From Pseudomonadota bacterium (lineage in GTDB: Bacteria > Pseudomonadota > Gammaproteobacteria > Steroidobacterales > Steroidobacteraceae), in the NCBI GenBank assembly GCA_021851405.1, contig JAJZDW010000001.1, forward strand, positions 62,001 through 126,000: a stretch of DNA of 64,000 nt, in the 5' to 3' direction. The position numbers and the translations under genes are program-made. The notes below the pieces were generated by a model. That model saw only the letters and a list, made by a program, of their open reading frames with translations, was not told the DNA's origin and made no database searches. Shown here in pieces: positions 34,587 to 43,523 of the stretch (positions within the stretch are counted from its first letter, which is position 1; each line of letters opens with the position of its first letter).

Positions 34587-35765
34587 TCAGCGCGGGTACG
34601 GCCGGTGCAGCGGCAGCGTGCGGTTCAGTTCGACGCCGAAACCCGGCGTGTCGGGCAGCTTCAGCCGACCGTTGACCGGGACCGGCTCGCCAATCAACTG
34701 CGGATGAAACATGGGCACGACGCGGTCGGCCTCGGGCGCCATCATGAGAAATTCAGCGAACGGACTGTTGTGGCGTGTGATGACGAAGTGATAGCTGTAG
34801 ACGCTCGAGCCGTGCGGGATCACGAGCGCGCCGCGGCTGTCGGCCAGCGCGGCGATCTTCTGCAGCTCGGTGAGACCGCCGCACCAACCAACGTCCGGCT
34901 GGATGATGTCGCAGCAGTCCATCTCGAGCAGCATGCGAAAGCCCCAGCGGGTGGCTTCGTGTTCGCCCGTGGTCACCAGCATCCCCGGGGGCGTGCTACG
35001 CTTCAGCTGTGCGTATCCCCAGTAATCGTCCGGCGACAGGGCTTCCTCGATCCACTTCAAGCCGTGTGCCTGCGCGCCATGCGCCAGCCTGATGGCATAG
35101 GGCAGATCAAGGCTCATCCAGCAATCGAGCATGAGCCAGAAGTCCGGGCCGACGCGGTTGCGCATCTCGCCGAGCGCCTCGAGATTGCGGCGCAATCCCT
35201 CTTCGCCTTCGGCCGGACCATGATGCAGCGGCAGTTTGCCGCCGATGAAGCCCATCGACTTCGCGAGGTCCGGCCGCGAGCCGGTGGCATAGAAGACCAG
35301 CTCGTCGCGAACCTTGCCGCCGAGCAGCTGGTAAACCGGCTCGCCGCGCAGCCGGCCGAGCAGGTCCCACAATGCCAGGTCGACGCCGGAGATGGCGTTC
35401 ACAACCAAGCCCTTGCGGCCGTAGTATTGGGTCGAGAAGTACATCTGGTCCCAGATCTTCTCCACCTCCGTCGGGTCGCGGCCCTCGAGGAAGCGGGCCA
35501 GATGATGCTCGACGATGTAGGCGGCCGGCTCCCCGCCGGTAGTGACGGCAAACCCGACGGTTCCGTCGGCAGCTTCGATCTCGACCACCAGGGTCCCGAG
35601 CACGTTGATGCCGAAGCTGCGCCGGCTCTGGCGGTACTCCGGGTAGCGGCTCATCGGCGTGGCGATGTGATCATCGATCCAATGACCGCCGGCCTGGTCG
35701 TGGTAATCGGCACCACCGCCACGAATGACGTAGGCGCGCACTTGTCGGATCAAGGGAAAGCTCAT
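34587..35765 (-). CDS. rhmD: L-rhamnonate dehydratase
   Basis: A 392-aa enolase-superfamily enzyme that dehydrates L-rhamnonate to 2-keto-3-deoxy-L-rhamnonate. It matches E. coli RhmD along its length: [20 protein letters not shown] with the active-site His, [29 protein letters not shown] (ATG in E. coli), Mg ligands in MLDCWMS, WIEEAL and TTGEHE, the [13 protein letters not shown] block, and the His of IPHGSSVYS. The end (PGFGVELNR) is also alike. ATG 35765 gives the same N terminus as RhmD. It is the first gene of the nine-gene rhamnose operon and is divergent from an IclR regulator. Confidence 0.96.
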   Translation of the reverse strand: MSFPLIRQVRAYVIRGGGADYHDQAGGHWIDDHIATPMSRYPEYRQSRRSFGINVLGTLVVEIEAADGTVGFAVTTGGEPAAYIVEHHLARFLEGRDPTEVEKIWDQMYFSTQYYGRKGLVVNAISGVDLALWDLLGRLRGEPVYQLLGGKVRDELVFYATGSRPDLAKSMGFIGGKLPLHHGPAEGEEGLRRNLEALGEMRNRVGPDFWLMLDCWMSLDLPYAIRLAHGAQAHGLKWIEEALSPDDYWGYAQLKRSTPPGMLVTTGEHEATRWGFRMLLEMDCCDIIQPDVGWCGGLTELQKIAALADSRGALVIPHGSSVYSYHFVITRHNSPFAEFLMMAPEADRVVPMFHPQLIGEPVPVNGRLKLPDTPGFGVELNRTLPLHRPYPR

Positions 35766-35834
35766 GGATGGCGTCGACTCACAGATCTGAACGGGCGACG
35801 GCGGCGCGCAGCGGTTGCGGCCGCCGCCGTTGTC

Positions 35835-35862
35835 CCACATACTAATACGGGTACCATATAAT
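35835..35862. promoter_or_regulatory. Divergent promoter/operator region between rhmD and the IclR gene
   Basis: The AT-rich island contains TATAAT at 35857-35862, overlapping the ATG of the regulator, and the palindromic GGTACC at 35850-35855 with partly matching flanks. No convincing -35 is seen on either strand. The location suits an operator for the IclR protein controlling both directions. If TATAAT is the regulator's -10, its transcript starts inside the annotated first codons. Confidence 0.35.
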
Positions 35863-36772
35863 GAGAAGCACGCGAAAGGCAGGGCGGTCCGACGGCAGCG
35901 CGCACGGGGAGATTGCGCAGCCTGCACGCCTGGGCAGTCAAACGCTGCTGCGCGGGCTCGACGTGATCGATGTTGTCGCCGAAGGCCCGATCAAGCTCGG
36001 CGATCTCGCCGCGCGGCTGGGGTTGACGCGCAGCACCACGCACCGCCTCGCCTCGGCGCTCACCGACCGACGCTACCTGTCATTCGTGCCGCACAGCGGC
36101 TACAGCCTCGGGCCGAAGTTGCTCGAGCTCGGCTTCCGCGTCCGCGATGAACTCGATCTGCCGCGCGTAGCGGCGCCGCACCTGGAGCGCCTGGCGCTGC
36201 TCACCGAGGACACCGTGCACCTGGGGGTCATAGACCATGGTCACGTGCTGTACCTCGACAAGGTGCCGGGCAAACGTCGCATCAACATCAGCTCGCGCAT
36301 TGGGGAGTTGCAGCCGGTGAGCTCCACCGGGCTCGGCAAGGCGCTGATCCTCGATCTCGACGAGGATGCGTGGGTCGAACTGTTCCGAACCGAACGCGGC
36401 GAACGGCGCACGCCGATGAATCTGCCGGAGTGGCTCGAGCGGATGCGCCAGTACGTGCGCGCGGGATACGCGTTCGATCTGGAGGAAAATGAAGATCAGA
36501 TCCGCTGCATCGCCGCCCCGATCCGTGATGTGGCCGGCCGCACCATTGCCGCGATCAGCGTCTCGAGCGCGGCTCAGTACATGAGCGACCAGCGCATGCA
36601 GACGCTCAGCCGGGACGTGCTCAATAGCGCGCAGCGCATCAGCGAGGATCTGGGCTGGACCGGTCGGCATCCCGCGGCTCCGCAAGAGCCTGCTGAGCCC
36701 AGCGGTGAGCGCCGCGCGCGACCGCGCACTGCCCCACAACGCCGCCGGAGCGGTTCGGCCTCGAGGCGCTAG
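35861..36772 (+). CDS. IclR-family regulator of the rhamnose operon
   Basis: A 303-aa IclR protein. The helix-turn-helix runs from [18 protein letters not shown] to [16 protein letters not shown]; the effector domain shows [29 protein letters not shown] [10 protein letters not shown] and [19 protein letters not shown]. The last 40 residues are a basic, low-complexity tail beyond the usual end. It is divergent from rhmD and is the natural candidate to sense rhamnonate or its keto acid. The start is uncertain, because a TATAAT box overlaps the ATG at 35861; a later start near the helix-turn-helix is possible. Confidence 0.85.
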   Translation: MRSTRKAGRSDGSAHGEIAQPARLGSQTLLRGLDVIDVVAEGPIKLGDLAARLGLTRSTTHRLASALTDRRYLSFVPHSGYSLGPKLLELGFRVRDELDLPRVAAPHLERLALLTEDTVHLGVIDHGHVLYLDKVPGKRRINISSRIGELQPVSSTGLGKALILDLDEDAWVELFRTERGERRTPMNLPEWLERMRQYVRAGYAFDLEENEDQIRCIAAPIRDVAGRTIAAISVSSAAQYMSDQRMQTLSRDVLNSAQRISEDLGWTGRHPAAPQEPAEPSGERRARPRTAPQRRRSGSASRR

Positions 36773-37010
36773 CGCGGTTCGATCGCACCTCTCGTATCTT
36801 GGCAGCCCGGATCCTCGTACGGCCGTGCCGTGACCCTTCGGAAGGGCGCCCCCGGCACATGATCCGAGGGGACATCCGTGTGACCCGGGATGACGCATCG
36901 GCCCGCGAAGAGCGTTCGAGCCGCCGATGACGCCCGATCCGCGAGGCATCCTCCGCCGTCCATGCGCACCGGCTACTCGGCGCCGTCGCTCGAGGCTCCG
37001 GAGGAGCCCG
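36773..37010. other. Intergenic spacer with weak stem-loops
   Basis: No gene is seen in these 238 bp between the convergent IclR and GH78 genes. A hairpin GGCTCC-GGA-GGAGCC (36994-37008) lies just after the GH78 stop. A longer imperfect stem joins GTGCCG (36825-36830) with CGGCAC (36853-36858), with an inner CCCTT-CGG-AAGGG. Both could act as transcription ends but lack U tracts. Confidence 0.4.
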
Positions 37011-39776
37011 TCAGGGACTCTTCAGCACGAATCGCCCCGGCCCGTTCAACCGGACGATGACACGGCGGCCGCCCTCGGCCGGCACGGCTCGAGTCGCGCG
37101 GCCATTGACGATGACGCTCATGCGGCGATCGGTCTGCGGCAGTGAGATCTTCGCGTGGACGTGGGCAGGCAGTTCAACCGTGGTGCGATAGCCGTGCGCC
37201 CTGCGGATTGCGACCCGCAGCAGTCCGTGCGGCGTCGGCTCCGCGCCCCGCGCCCAGGTCAGCCCGAGCAGATCGGGACGGATCGTCACGCGAGCGAAAC
37301 CACCCGCGGTTGGGTGAATACCGAGCACCTCGCGCATCAGCCAGGGCGTCACACCGCTCGACCAGCCGTGCGCCAGACTTACCTTGAACCCGGAGACACC
37401 GTCAGCCTGCAGTGAAGCCTGGTACATGAATCCCTTGAACCAAGTGGGGTTGTACGCCTCCCAGAACGTGGTCGCGCCCTCCTCGACCATCCCACCCCAG
37501 TAGGCGCGGATCCAACCGAGCGCGGCGCGCCGGTAGCCCATCTTGGCCATCGCACTGACGACGTAGAAATTGTAGTACGGCGTAATGTCGTAACCGCGAT
37601 CCTTCGGTTCGCTCGCCTGGATGAGCACGTGCTTCCAGATCGCGGCGTACTGATGCGGGCTCGCGACCCCCGAGAGCACCGCGTAGGCATTGGGCTGCCA
37701 ACGATGGCCGAACGTGTCCTGCGCATTGCGGAGGTAGCGCTGCGCCGCGCGCTTCAGCCGCTGCGCTTCGGCCGCCACGCGCGCCGCGTGCCTCGCATCA
37801 CCCAGGACGCGCAACAGCTGTGCGCCGTCGCGAAACGCCGCGTAGTACTCGAATTGGGTCGCCATCCGGGTTTGTCGGGTATTGCCGTACATGCCCGGTG
37901 CCCAGTCGACGAATGGCCAGGCATGCGTCCGGTCTGCAAAGAGCCCGCGGCGGTCGAGATCCTTTTGCATGAACGCCAGCAGTTGCACGAGGCGGCTATG
38001 CACGCTGCGCAGCTGCGCCATCGAACCGGTGTGCAGGTAGTACTGCCGCTCGCCGATCACCCAGAACGCCGAATACCCTGGGATGCCGTTGACGTGGGCA
38101 TGCACCGGTGCCGGACCGATGAGCCGGTCGAGCGTCTGGCGCATCAGCGCGCCGTCACCAAAGACGTCGGCAATCGTCCGCCCGCTGACATCGAGATCGC
38201 CCATCCACCGGTTACGATCGCGCTTCGGCGCATCCCAGATCCCGTCCTGCATGCACAGGTGCGCGGTGTAGGCGCCGATCGCCCACATCTTGTTCAGCAG
38301 AGGATCGGAGGACTCGAACGAGCCGCGGTATTGGACCGGGTAGGCGATTCCGTCGAGACGGATCGCGCGAAAGCGCGTCGAGCGCCCGCCGGTGAAGCGG
38401 ATGATCACGTACCGAAAGGCACTCTTGGGCCCATACGCGGTCCCGTGCGGCGGCAGGTAGACCGGATCGACCCCGAGAAACGGCTGCAGCCGTGCCTCGG
38501 CCTCGGACTCTCCGTACTGAACGGTCACCTGGGCGGGCGCATCGGAATCGGACTGCAGTTCGATTCGCCCGGCCACTTCCCGTCCGAAATCCAGTTCGAT
38601 CTGCGGGGCATCGTGGCGCGCCACGTGCCGGTGGGGCAGCGTCACCGTAAACGCGCGGCCCGCGCGGCTGACGGTGAGCGCCTGGACATGCCGGATCGTG
38701 CCGATGCCGGCAAATACGCGCCGAACCTCCAAGGCGCGCAACCGGTAGTGCGCGAGAAAGGGCGAGATCCCGTCGTAGCCAGGCCAGGCGTACATCCCGG
38801 CGTCGGCGTTCGCCTGGAACAGCCCAATGGCACTTTCGATGCCACCGAGGTCATCGACGCGGCGCCAGCCCGAGGCGTCGAATGGGGGGGCCTGCCAGCC
38901 CGAGGGCACCGCGTGCGCCGCGGCACGCCAGCGGCCATCGCTCATCACCAGCGGCGGCGCCTGAGTACCCCGTGGCGCCGGCACGATCATCACGGCCAGA
39001 ACCTTGCCGTCGCGCAGGTGCCGGGCAATCGAACGCTGCGCTTCATTGATCGCCATCGGTCCGCGCACCGCCTCGATCGCGATCACGTTCCGGCCGCGGC
39101 GCAGCGCGTCCGAGACGTCGCTGGCATAGACGCGAATGCCCATCGGGACGTCGAGGTTAAGCTGGTAATGCCCGACTTCGTGGCCATTGACGTAGATCGC
39201 GGCCTGCCTCGGCCCTGCCACGTAGAGCGTCGCGTGCGGCGGCAGCGCCGCGACGGTAAACGTTCGCCGGAAATAGCGCGGCTCGAGACCAAAGCCAGCG
39301 GCGGCATGCGCGCGCGTCCAAATGTACTGTTCGGGCAGCGGGTGATGCCGCACCGCTTCGAGCTGTGAGGGACGCAGATCGCGCGCCGGGTCGAGCTGCG
39401 CATCCGGGATGGCGGTCGGGCCGTTAGGCGGTTGGCGCAACCACGCGCTCGGCGGCGCCCCCGTGATGCGCTTCACCGCGGCGTTGATCTTGGCCAGTGC
39501 CGCATCGGTCAACACTGTCGGATCGAACGGCTGTACCTGGCGCAACGTCATGTGACGTCCGCGATCCGCGATGCGCGTGGCACTGAAGCCGGGGAGATAT
39601 TGATCGACGATCGCGTGCGTGCGGGGATTGGCGAGCAGAGCGCCGATGGTCGAGTAGCGCACGCTGTAGCCGGGCGCTGGGGCCCGGGCCCCAGCCGCAG
39701 GCGTGGCCAGGGCGCCAAGGAGCAGGAGACTGACGCAACACCCTGAGGTGAGGCGGCGCAGATGCGGCGAGTGCAT
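37011..39776 (-). CDS. Alpha-L-rhamnosidase-like secreted protein (GH78-type barrel)
   Basis: A 921-aa exported protein with a Sec leader (CCVSLLLLGALATPAAGA). An N-terminal beta region with the sugar-binding fold (YVNGHEVGHYQL) is followed by the (alpha/alpha)6 barrel. The acid block appears as WDAPKRDRNRWMGDL, with Ala-Pro-Lys replacing Cys-Pro-Gln, and the base block as VEEGATTFWEAYNP. These changes place it in a divergent GH78 branch, though the acidic residues remain. ATG 39776 has GAGG upstream. It lies 57 bp after the GH106 gene and is probably co-transcribed. Confidence 0.82.
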   Translation of the reverse strand: MHSPHLRRLTSGCCVSLLLLGALATPAAGARAPAPGYSVRYSTIGALLANPRTHAIVDQYLPGFSATRIADRGRHMTLRQVQPFDPTVLTDAALAKINAAVKRITGAPPSAWLRQPPNGPTAIPDAQLDPARDLRPSQLEAVRHHPLPEQYIWTRAHAAAGFGLEPRYFRRTFTVAALPPHATLYVAGPRQAAIYVNGHEVGHYQLNLDVPMGIRVYASDVSDALRRGRNVIAIEAVRGPMAINEAQRSIARHLRDGKVLAVMIVPAPRGTQAPPLVMSDGRWRAAAHAVPSGWQAPPFDASGWRRVDDLGGIESAIGLFQANADAGMYAWPGYDGISPFLAHYRLRALEVRRVFAGIGTIRHVQALTVSRAGRAFTVTLPHRHVARHDAPQIELDFGREVAGRIELQSDSDAPAQVTVQYGESEAEARLQPFLGVDPVYLPPHGTAYGPKSAFRYVIIRFTGGRSTRFRAIRLDGIAYPVQYRGSFESSDPLLNKMWAIGAYTAHLCMQDGIWDAPKRDRNRWMGDLDVSGRTIADVFGDGALMRQTLDRLIGPAPVHAHVNGIPGYSAFWVIGERQYYLHTGSMAQLRSVHSRLVQLLAFMQKDLDRRGLFADRTHAWPFVDWAPGMYGNTRQTRMATQFEYYAAFRDGAQLLRVLGDARHAARVAAEAQRLKRAAQRYLRNAQDTFGHRWQPNAYAVLSGVASPHQYAAIWKHVLIQASEPKDRGYDITPYYNFYVVSAMAKMGYRRAALGWIRAYWGGMVEEGATTFWEAYNPTWFKGFMYQASLQADGVSGFKVSLAHGWSSGVTPWLMREVLGIHPTAGGFARVTIRPDLLGLTWARGAEPTPHGLLRVAIRRAHGYRTTVELPAHVHAKISLPQTDRRMSVIVNGRATRAVPAEGGRRVIVRLNGPGRFVLKSP

Positions 39777-39833
39777 GACGGTAACCTCAGGTTTCCGGAC
39801 CAAGGAACGGCAGGCGTGGACTCGAGTCTGGCA

Positions 39834-42800
39834 TCAGAGTGTTCTCACGATCGCGGCGCGCACGCTCACCGGCCCAAGCAGTCCGGCCGGCGAGAGCGTA
39901 GTGCCCGAGCCACCGGGCAGCCACGGCTTTCCGAGCCGCAGCATCGGGTCTATGAACGTGGTACGTTCAGCCGCCGGTTTACCGTGGTCCCCAATGATCC
40001 GGTTGCGCCATGTGTTGGTGACCTGGCAGCGCAGCACGTTGTGACCCGAGAGCGCCGCCGCCGTGATGTCGATCATAAACGGTGGCTTCCACAAGACCCC
40101 CAGATCAGTGCCGTTGAGCTGCACCGCGACCAGTTCGTGCACAGTCCCTAAATCGAGCTGCAGGCGCTGCTCTGGCCTCATGAGCTCGGCGGGCAGGACG
40201 AATTCCAGGACGTATTCGGCGGTGCCGGAGAAATAGCGTGCCGCGGCCTGGCGCAGCTCTGTCCACGACACCAGCGCATCCAATTGCAGCCGCAGAGGCG
40301 CCGCCAAGCGCTCCTGGAACGTGAGCGTCCACGGACCCTGTAGGAAGAGCGGCGCCGGGACGGTTCCTACCTCGAGCAGTGCTCGTGCTCCCGAGGACTC
40401 CTCCACAAGCCAGCTGCCCGGCTGTGCAACGGTCGCTTGGATCATTCCGGCAACGCGCGCCAGGCGCACCGCATCGAGTGAGCTATCCGGCGCCTGTGCA
40501 AAGAGCCCAACGACCCGCCGGTCATCAGCCGGTGTCGCGAACAGGATAAAGACCGATCCGTTCGGGTCCATTCGCAGCTCGATGGTGGTTCTGCCGTCTG
40601 ACTCATGCCACATCGCGAGCGACTCTATCGCACCGGTGTCGGGATGCCATAGTTCCGGAATTTTTCCGCTCACGCGCAAGGTCAATTCCACTCGACGCTC
40701 GCATGGTGATTGATGGCTGACAAAATACAGATCCCAGTCCGGTCCCGCGCGGTGCGTCCATTGGATGGTACCGTCCTGGATCGAGCAATCGACGTCAGGA
40801 GGAACCCCGAGGGATTCGAGAACCTGACCGAGAGGCTGACCCCAGATCACCCGGCCGGACCCGACCGAACGATCGGTTCGCTGCACTCCGTCCAGATCCC
40901 CCCAGAGGTCCTCAGCCACCTGACGAACGATCGTGTCTGCCGCCGGAAAGTCCGTCAGGCTGGGCGAGCACCGCGGCGGCGGCCCCACCACGACAGCGCC
41001 CGCATGGACGAGATCGCTCAGGCGGGTGGCCACCTCCGGGGTGAGCGCCGGGGAGTCTGGCAGCACCAGCACACGATAGCGCGGTCCCGTGGATAGCTCG
41101 ATTCTGGCGGCGTTCACGCCCGCGAGGCGCAGCAGCGCGTCTCGGTTGATGGTGTCGAACTCGTAGCCAAGCGGTGGCGGATCGGGGAGCTGCCAGCGCA
41201 GAAAGGAGCGAGCGGGAATGTTCTCGCCGTTGAAATAGCACACGTCGGTGACCGCGCGCCCCTGTTGCAACAAGGCCTGACACCGGCGCAGATAGTCAAA
41301 CCAAGCTCGGGCCGGTTGCCACCACGTCTGGGTGCGGCCGAAGAACGTGCCGATCCCATCAAGCGTAATCCCAGGGGATCGGTGCAGCCAAGGCTGGTGC
41401 GCGTAGACGTGCAGGAAGAGCCGCCCGATGCCCTGACAATAGTTGTGATCGCCGAGCGCCTTCAGGAGGTAAGGATGCTCGGCCCAGGTGATCAGCCCCT
41501 CGGTGAAGGATTCGGCCTGTGCGAATGGTTTATGGTATAGCCGTGCCGCGTTCACCGCGTCCTTGATATCGGTGGGCTTGTCGTTGCGCGGGGTATTCAG
41601 CCAGAACTCGCCCATCGGTTGATCGACGTACTTGAAGTGCTCCATGCCATCGGCGGGGAACGTCGGATTGGGCGGCTCGGCGCTGAAGATGCACCCGTGC
41701 TCGTGCGCCAGGTCACCGATCGTGCGGAAGAAACCGGCGTCCATCAGGTCGTTGATGGTGCGGCGTACATCGTGCAGAACACGTTCGGAGACGTCGGCGC
41801 TGACCAGAGGCACGCCAGTCATCACGGCGATGTAAGGCATCAGATCGTAGCCACGCAGGCGGTGAAATCCCGCGGCAAAATCTGGCGACCAGTTCTGGGC
41901 GCCGGCCTCCCAGCTGTCCACATGAATGATGTGCAATACCCGACCGGCGAGGCGCGGACCGACTCGCGCGAGCGCTTGGCCGAACCAGCGGTCGAACTGT
42001 AGTTTGGCGACCGCGGGCGAGAACTTATCGCACTCCAGACCGCCGGCGGCCCCGGCGGCGGAATTCATGCTGCCGGTGGTGGTACAACCGATGCGCAGGA
42101 TGCGCCAGCAGCCCGCCGGCGGAGTCCACCGCAGCGACCCATCGGCGCGAAGGACGCCGGTCAGATCAATGATGTCCTTAAGAGCAATGCACGCGTCATC
42201 CGGAACGTCGCGCGCCGTCAACGGCCGGCTGATCGCCCATTGAGCACCGGATTTGCCCGGAATGTCGTTGATGCGAGGCTCGCTGCAGAGCACGATGCTG
42301 AACAAGCGCAACCGGGTATCCTGGCCGAAATCGTACTGTTCCTCGTACGGCCGAGGCGCAATGGGATGGTGCACGAGCCGGAAGTGACGCGCCGTGGTCT
42401 GCGCCACGGCGTGCGTCAGGGTTGTCAGATCGGTCTGCCAACCGTGCTTGGGATACTGCAGTGCGCCGATACGGCGAAAGGTTTGCCCGTCATCGCTCGC
42501 TTGAACCTCGAGGCTGTTCGCCGCCCGGTACACTCCAGGGGCGTAGCCAGGCGGTGACGGTGTGCGCACCGTAATCGACCGTAGCGTAAAGGGCTCGGGG
42601 AAATCATATTGGATCCAGGCCGGGTGGGTGGCCGAGACTCGCTCCCAGTCGATGACTTGCTGTGCATTCTGCGGGTCCGTGATCAACGCCGCGTCCGTCA
42701 CGCGCAGGGGCAAGTCGGTGGTAATCGAGGCCCCGCACGTCTGGCTGGTGTCATCCCATTCGGCGCGCCATGGCAACGCTACAGTGGCGATGTCGCGATA

Positions 42801-43439
42801 GAAGTCGTGTTTTGCCGGTGGCCGCGGGACTTGCACGCGCAGCGGATCGCCGCCACTGACGGTGCTGTGGCTCCAGACAATGCGTTGCATGGACAGCTCT
42901 GGGGTGATCCAGGGTCCGCCAGCCGTGCCCCAGCCGTCACAGTCATTGAACGAGAGCCGCATGCCGAGACGGTCGCACTCCTGAACGGCATGCTCAAACA
43001 GCGACCACCATATCGGCGTGAGTGCGTTGACCGGCGGCTGCACCAACGAGTGAGCTCGGGTGCGACCGATGGTGAACAACATGGGCGTAGAAATGCCCGC
43101 GCCGTGCATCGCCTCGAGATCGGCGGTAATACCCTCGCGGCTGACCTGCCCGCCGAGCCAGTACCAGTAAGCGCCGGGACTTGCCGTCTCGGGCGGTTGC
43201 CTAAACACCTCCAGAAGCACGGCTCGAGCATCATTCTGGGCGATCGCACCCTGCGCCCGCAGCTCGGCCGCCGCGGCGACATGCGCCGTCCCAAACAGTG
43301 GCGCCGCGATACCGCTGGCGGCCAGCTGCAGAAACGTCCGTCGGTCGAGCGGTGCCGCGCCGGCGGCGGCATTCTCCGGGCGTATGCTCCCGTCATCGAC
43401 CATTGCCCGACCCCCCAAAGCGCTCCCCATGAGTCCCAT
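39834..43439 (-). CDS. GH106-type alpha-L-rhamnosidase, Tat-exported
   Basis: A 1201-aa protein with a twin-arginine leader (LDRRTFLQLAASGIAAPL). The catalytic part opens with SPGAYWYWLGGQVSREGITADLEAM (in pieces) and LSFNDCDGWGTAGGPW, and continues with IIHVDSWEAGAQNWSP and FSAEPPNP, which are the conserved blocks of GH106 and its relatives with the acidic pair. Galactose-binding-like domains fill the C-terminal third (VQLNGTDLGVLWKPPF). ATGs at 43439, 43430 and 43403 are all possible; the first is given. Frames continuing upstream to 45134 run through a GH42 gene and are spurious. It is divergent from the GH42 operon. Confidence 0.85.
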   Translation of the reverse strand: MGLMGSALGGRAMVDDGSIRPENAAAGAAPLDRRTFLQLAASGIAAPLFGTAHVAAAAELRAQGAIAQNDARAVLLEVFRQPPETASPGAYWYWLGGQVSREGITADLEAMHGAGISTPMLFTIGRTRAHSLVQPPVNALTPIWWSLFEHAVQECDRLGMRLSFNDCDGWGTAGGPWITPELSMQRIVWSHSTVSGGDPLRVQVPRPPAKHDFYRDIATVALPWRAEWDDTSQTCGASITTDLPLRVTDAALITDPQNAQQVIDWERVSATHPAWIQYDFPEPFTLRSITVRTPSPPGYAPGVYRAANSLEVQASDDGQTFRRIGALQYPKHGWQTDLTTLTHAVAQTTARHFRLVHHPIAPRPYEEQYDFGQDTRLRLFSIVLCSEPRINDIPGKSGAQWAISRPLTARDVPDDACIALKDIIDLTGVLRADGSLRWTPPAGCWRILRIGCTTTGSMNSAAGAAGGLECDKFSPAVAKLQFDRWFGQALARVGPRLAGRVLHIIHVDSWEAGAQNWSPDFAAGFHRLRGYDLMPYIAVMTGVPLVSADVSERVLHDVRRTINDLMDAGFFRTIGDLAHEHGCIFSAEPPNPTFPADGMEHFKYVDQPMGEFWLNTPRNDKPTDIKDAVNAARLYHKPFAQAESFTEGLITWAEHPYLLKALGDHNYCQGIGRLFLHVYAHQPWLHRSPGITLDGIGTFFGRTQTWWQPARAWFDYLRRCQALLQQGRAVTDVCYFNGENIPARSFLRWQLPDPPPLGYEFDTINRDALLRLAGVNAARIELSTGPRYRVLVLPDSPALTPEVATRLSDLVHAGAVVVGPPPRCSPSLTDFPAADTIVRQVAEDLWGDLDGVQRTDRSVGSGRVIWGQPLGQVLESLGVPPDVDCSIQDGTIQWTHRAGPDWDLYFVSHQSPCERRVELTLRVSGKIPELWHPDTGAIESLAMWHESDGRTTIELRMDPNGSVFILFATPADDRRVVGLFAQAPDSSLDAVRLARVAGMIQATVAQPGSWLVEESSGARALLEVGTVPAPLFLQGPWTLTFQERLAAPLRLQLDALVSWTELRQAAARYFSGTAEYVLEFVLPAELMRPEQRLQLDLGTVHELVAVQLNGTDLGVLWKPPFMIDITAAALSGHNVLRCQVTNTWRNRIIGDHGKPAAERTTFIDPMLRLGKPWLPGGSGTTLSPAGLLGPVSVRAAIVRTL

Positions 43440-43447
43440 ATTGTGGG
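43435..43447. promoter_or_regulatory. Small palindrome CCCA-TATTG-TGGG at the divergent start
   Basis: CCCA (43435-43438) and TGGG (43444-43447) flank five bases in the AT-richer spot between the GH106 and GH42 genes. It overlaps the first ATG of the GH106 gene, so a bound regulator could block its expression. If it is an operator, the GH106 start at 43403 would be more likely than 43439. Evidence is position and symmetry only. Confidence 0.3.
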
Positions 43448-43523
43448 CTATGATTCCACTCAATGAAACTCCTTGCGACCCGGGCAGCGCCGCCAGGGGA
43501 ACGCGCCGCGACTGGAGAGACTG

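Noticed and set aside
37629-39368. A 579-codon plus-strand frame opposite the second GH78-type gene
   Set aside because: Shadow of the coding minus strand; no motif or ribosome site supports it.
43463-43523. ATG at 43463 as start of the first GH42 gene
   Set aside because: It is out of frame with the enzyme.
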